Shown here: one piece after another, positions 7,532 to 7,718 of the stretch
Numbering within the stretch: the first letter of the stretch is position 1
How the letters are laid out: each line of letters begins with the position of its first letter
Program-made: the position numbers and the translations under genes
Origin: Nitrospirales bacterium
Lineage (GTDB): Bacteria > Nitrospirota > Nitrospiria > Nitrospirales > UBA2166
Assembly (NCBI GenBank): GCA_029261375.1
Contig: JAJDBL010000241.1
Span: 1 to 7,718 of the forward strand
Direction of reading: 5' to 3'
Length of the DNA: 7,718 nucleotides
Notes under the pieces: generated by a model
The model's database searches: none
The model's input: only the letters and a program-made list of their open reading frames with translations
Told to the model about the DNA's origin: nothing

Positions 7532-7718
7532 CATATTCGTGTCGGACGCCGAGCTCGGCGAGAACAAAAAAGCTAATCCGATCGCCGTACTCAATCATGC
7601 AAACGGGAGAATCTTAGGATCGGACGGAGCGGCAGGGTTGCTCAGCCGTCTATCATTCACTTCATACGTACGGAGAAAGGAAGATGGAACTGTCGGTGAA
7701 ACTAGGAATTCGGAATAT
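7515..7718 (+). pseudogene. Degenerate Fis-type C-terminus of a second sigma-54 activator (runs off the window)
   Basis: The frame is open from 7467, with an ATG at 7515 that has no visible ribosome binding site. Bases 7548-7643 encode 32 residues that align without gaps to residues 1793-1824 of the large regulator, with 12 identities. They include NGRILGSDGAAGLL, the typical first part of the activator HTH (G-x-D-G-A-A-x-L-L). The recognition-helix part that follows (SRLSFTSYVRRK) retains only a Ser/Thr-Ser-Arg pattern and lacks the usual G-L-x-P-T-T-L, after which the reading becomes unlike the family. No AAA+ domain precedes it. I read it as an activator relic. A small free-standing Fis-like protein is less likely, since its HTH is poor and a better gene start overlaps its end in another frame. 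Confidence 0.55.
7684..7718 (+). CDS. Possible start of a new gene, cut by the window edge
   Basis: An ATG at 7684 follows a good ribosome binding site (GGAGAAAGGAAG ending at 7683). It reads MELSVKLGIRN before the window ends. An N-terminus of this kind (basic, K-L-G-I-R-N) is common just before the first membrane helix of chemotaxis-type receptors and HAMP sensor kinases, but 11 residues cannot identify a family. The alternative is that these bases belong to the overlapping degenerate activator frame; a K-L-G-I-R ending is also typical of Fis-type tails, in which case a frameshift would explain it. Confidence 0.4.
   Translation, partial: MELSVKLGIRN

Noticed and set aside
1..7718. CRISPR arrays, tRNA or rRNA genes, intact insertion sequences or transposases
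   Set aside because: No regularly spaced repeats, no recognisable structural RNA genes and no transposase motifs were seen on either strand.

Overview
The window looks like a piece of a Gram-negative, moderately GC-rich bacterial chromosome. A Nitrospira-like (Nitrospirota) source is my best guess, with a nitrifier or methanotroph relative as the alternative. The guess rests on a cytochrome P460 very close to the ammonia-oxidiser type, together with one large Hanks-kinase/sigma-54-activator fusion and relics of other sigma-54 activators. It is an inference from gene content only.

Layout, left to right. Positions 1-163 (+) are the last 53 residues of a PfkB-family (adenosine kinase-like) sugar kinase. 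Positions 164-349 (+) hold a decayed C-terminus of a sigma-54-dependent activator, recognisable by its Fis-type helix-turn-helix. Positions 416-5950 (-) are one 1844-residue gene encoding, in order, a Ser/Thr protein kinase, a signal-transduction ATPase (AAA_16-like), a long TPR-like helical region, a GAF domain, a coiled coil, a sigma-54-interacting AAA+ domain and a Fis-type DNA-binding domain. Positions 5951-6374 are a non-coding, partly AT-rich divergent intergenic region with inverted repeats and a terminator-like hairpin. Positions 6375-6986 (+) encode an exported c-type cytochrome P460, overlapped by 4 bases by a 122-residue exported protein of unknown function (6983-7351). Positions 7352-7531 are rich in inverted repeats. 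Positions 7515-7718 (+) contain a second, degenerate Fis-type activator C-terminus, and a new gene may begin at 7684 and run off the window.

Working model (inference): the giant regulator senses a signal through its kinase, ATPase and GAF modules and activates sigma-54 promoters directly, without a separate response regulator. Its divergent position makes the P460 dicistron, a probable hydroxylamine or nitric-oxide handling unit in the periplasm, the first target to test. I found only a weak -24/-12-like sequence there, so the link is positional only. Most notable are the architecture of the regulator, in which a sigma-54 activator occupies the place held by a histidine kinase in related cyanobacterial proteins, and the presence of three separate sigma-54-activator C-termini, two of them relics, within 7.7 kb.
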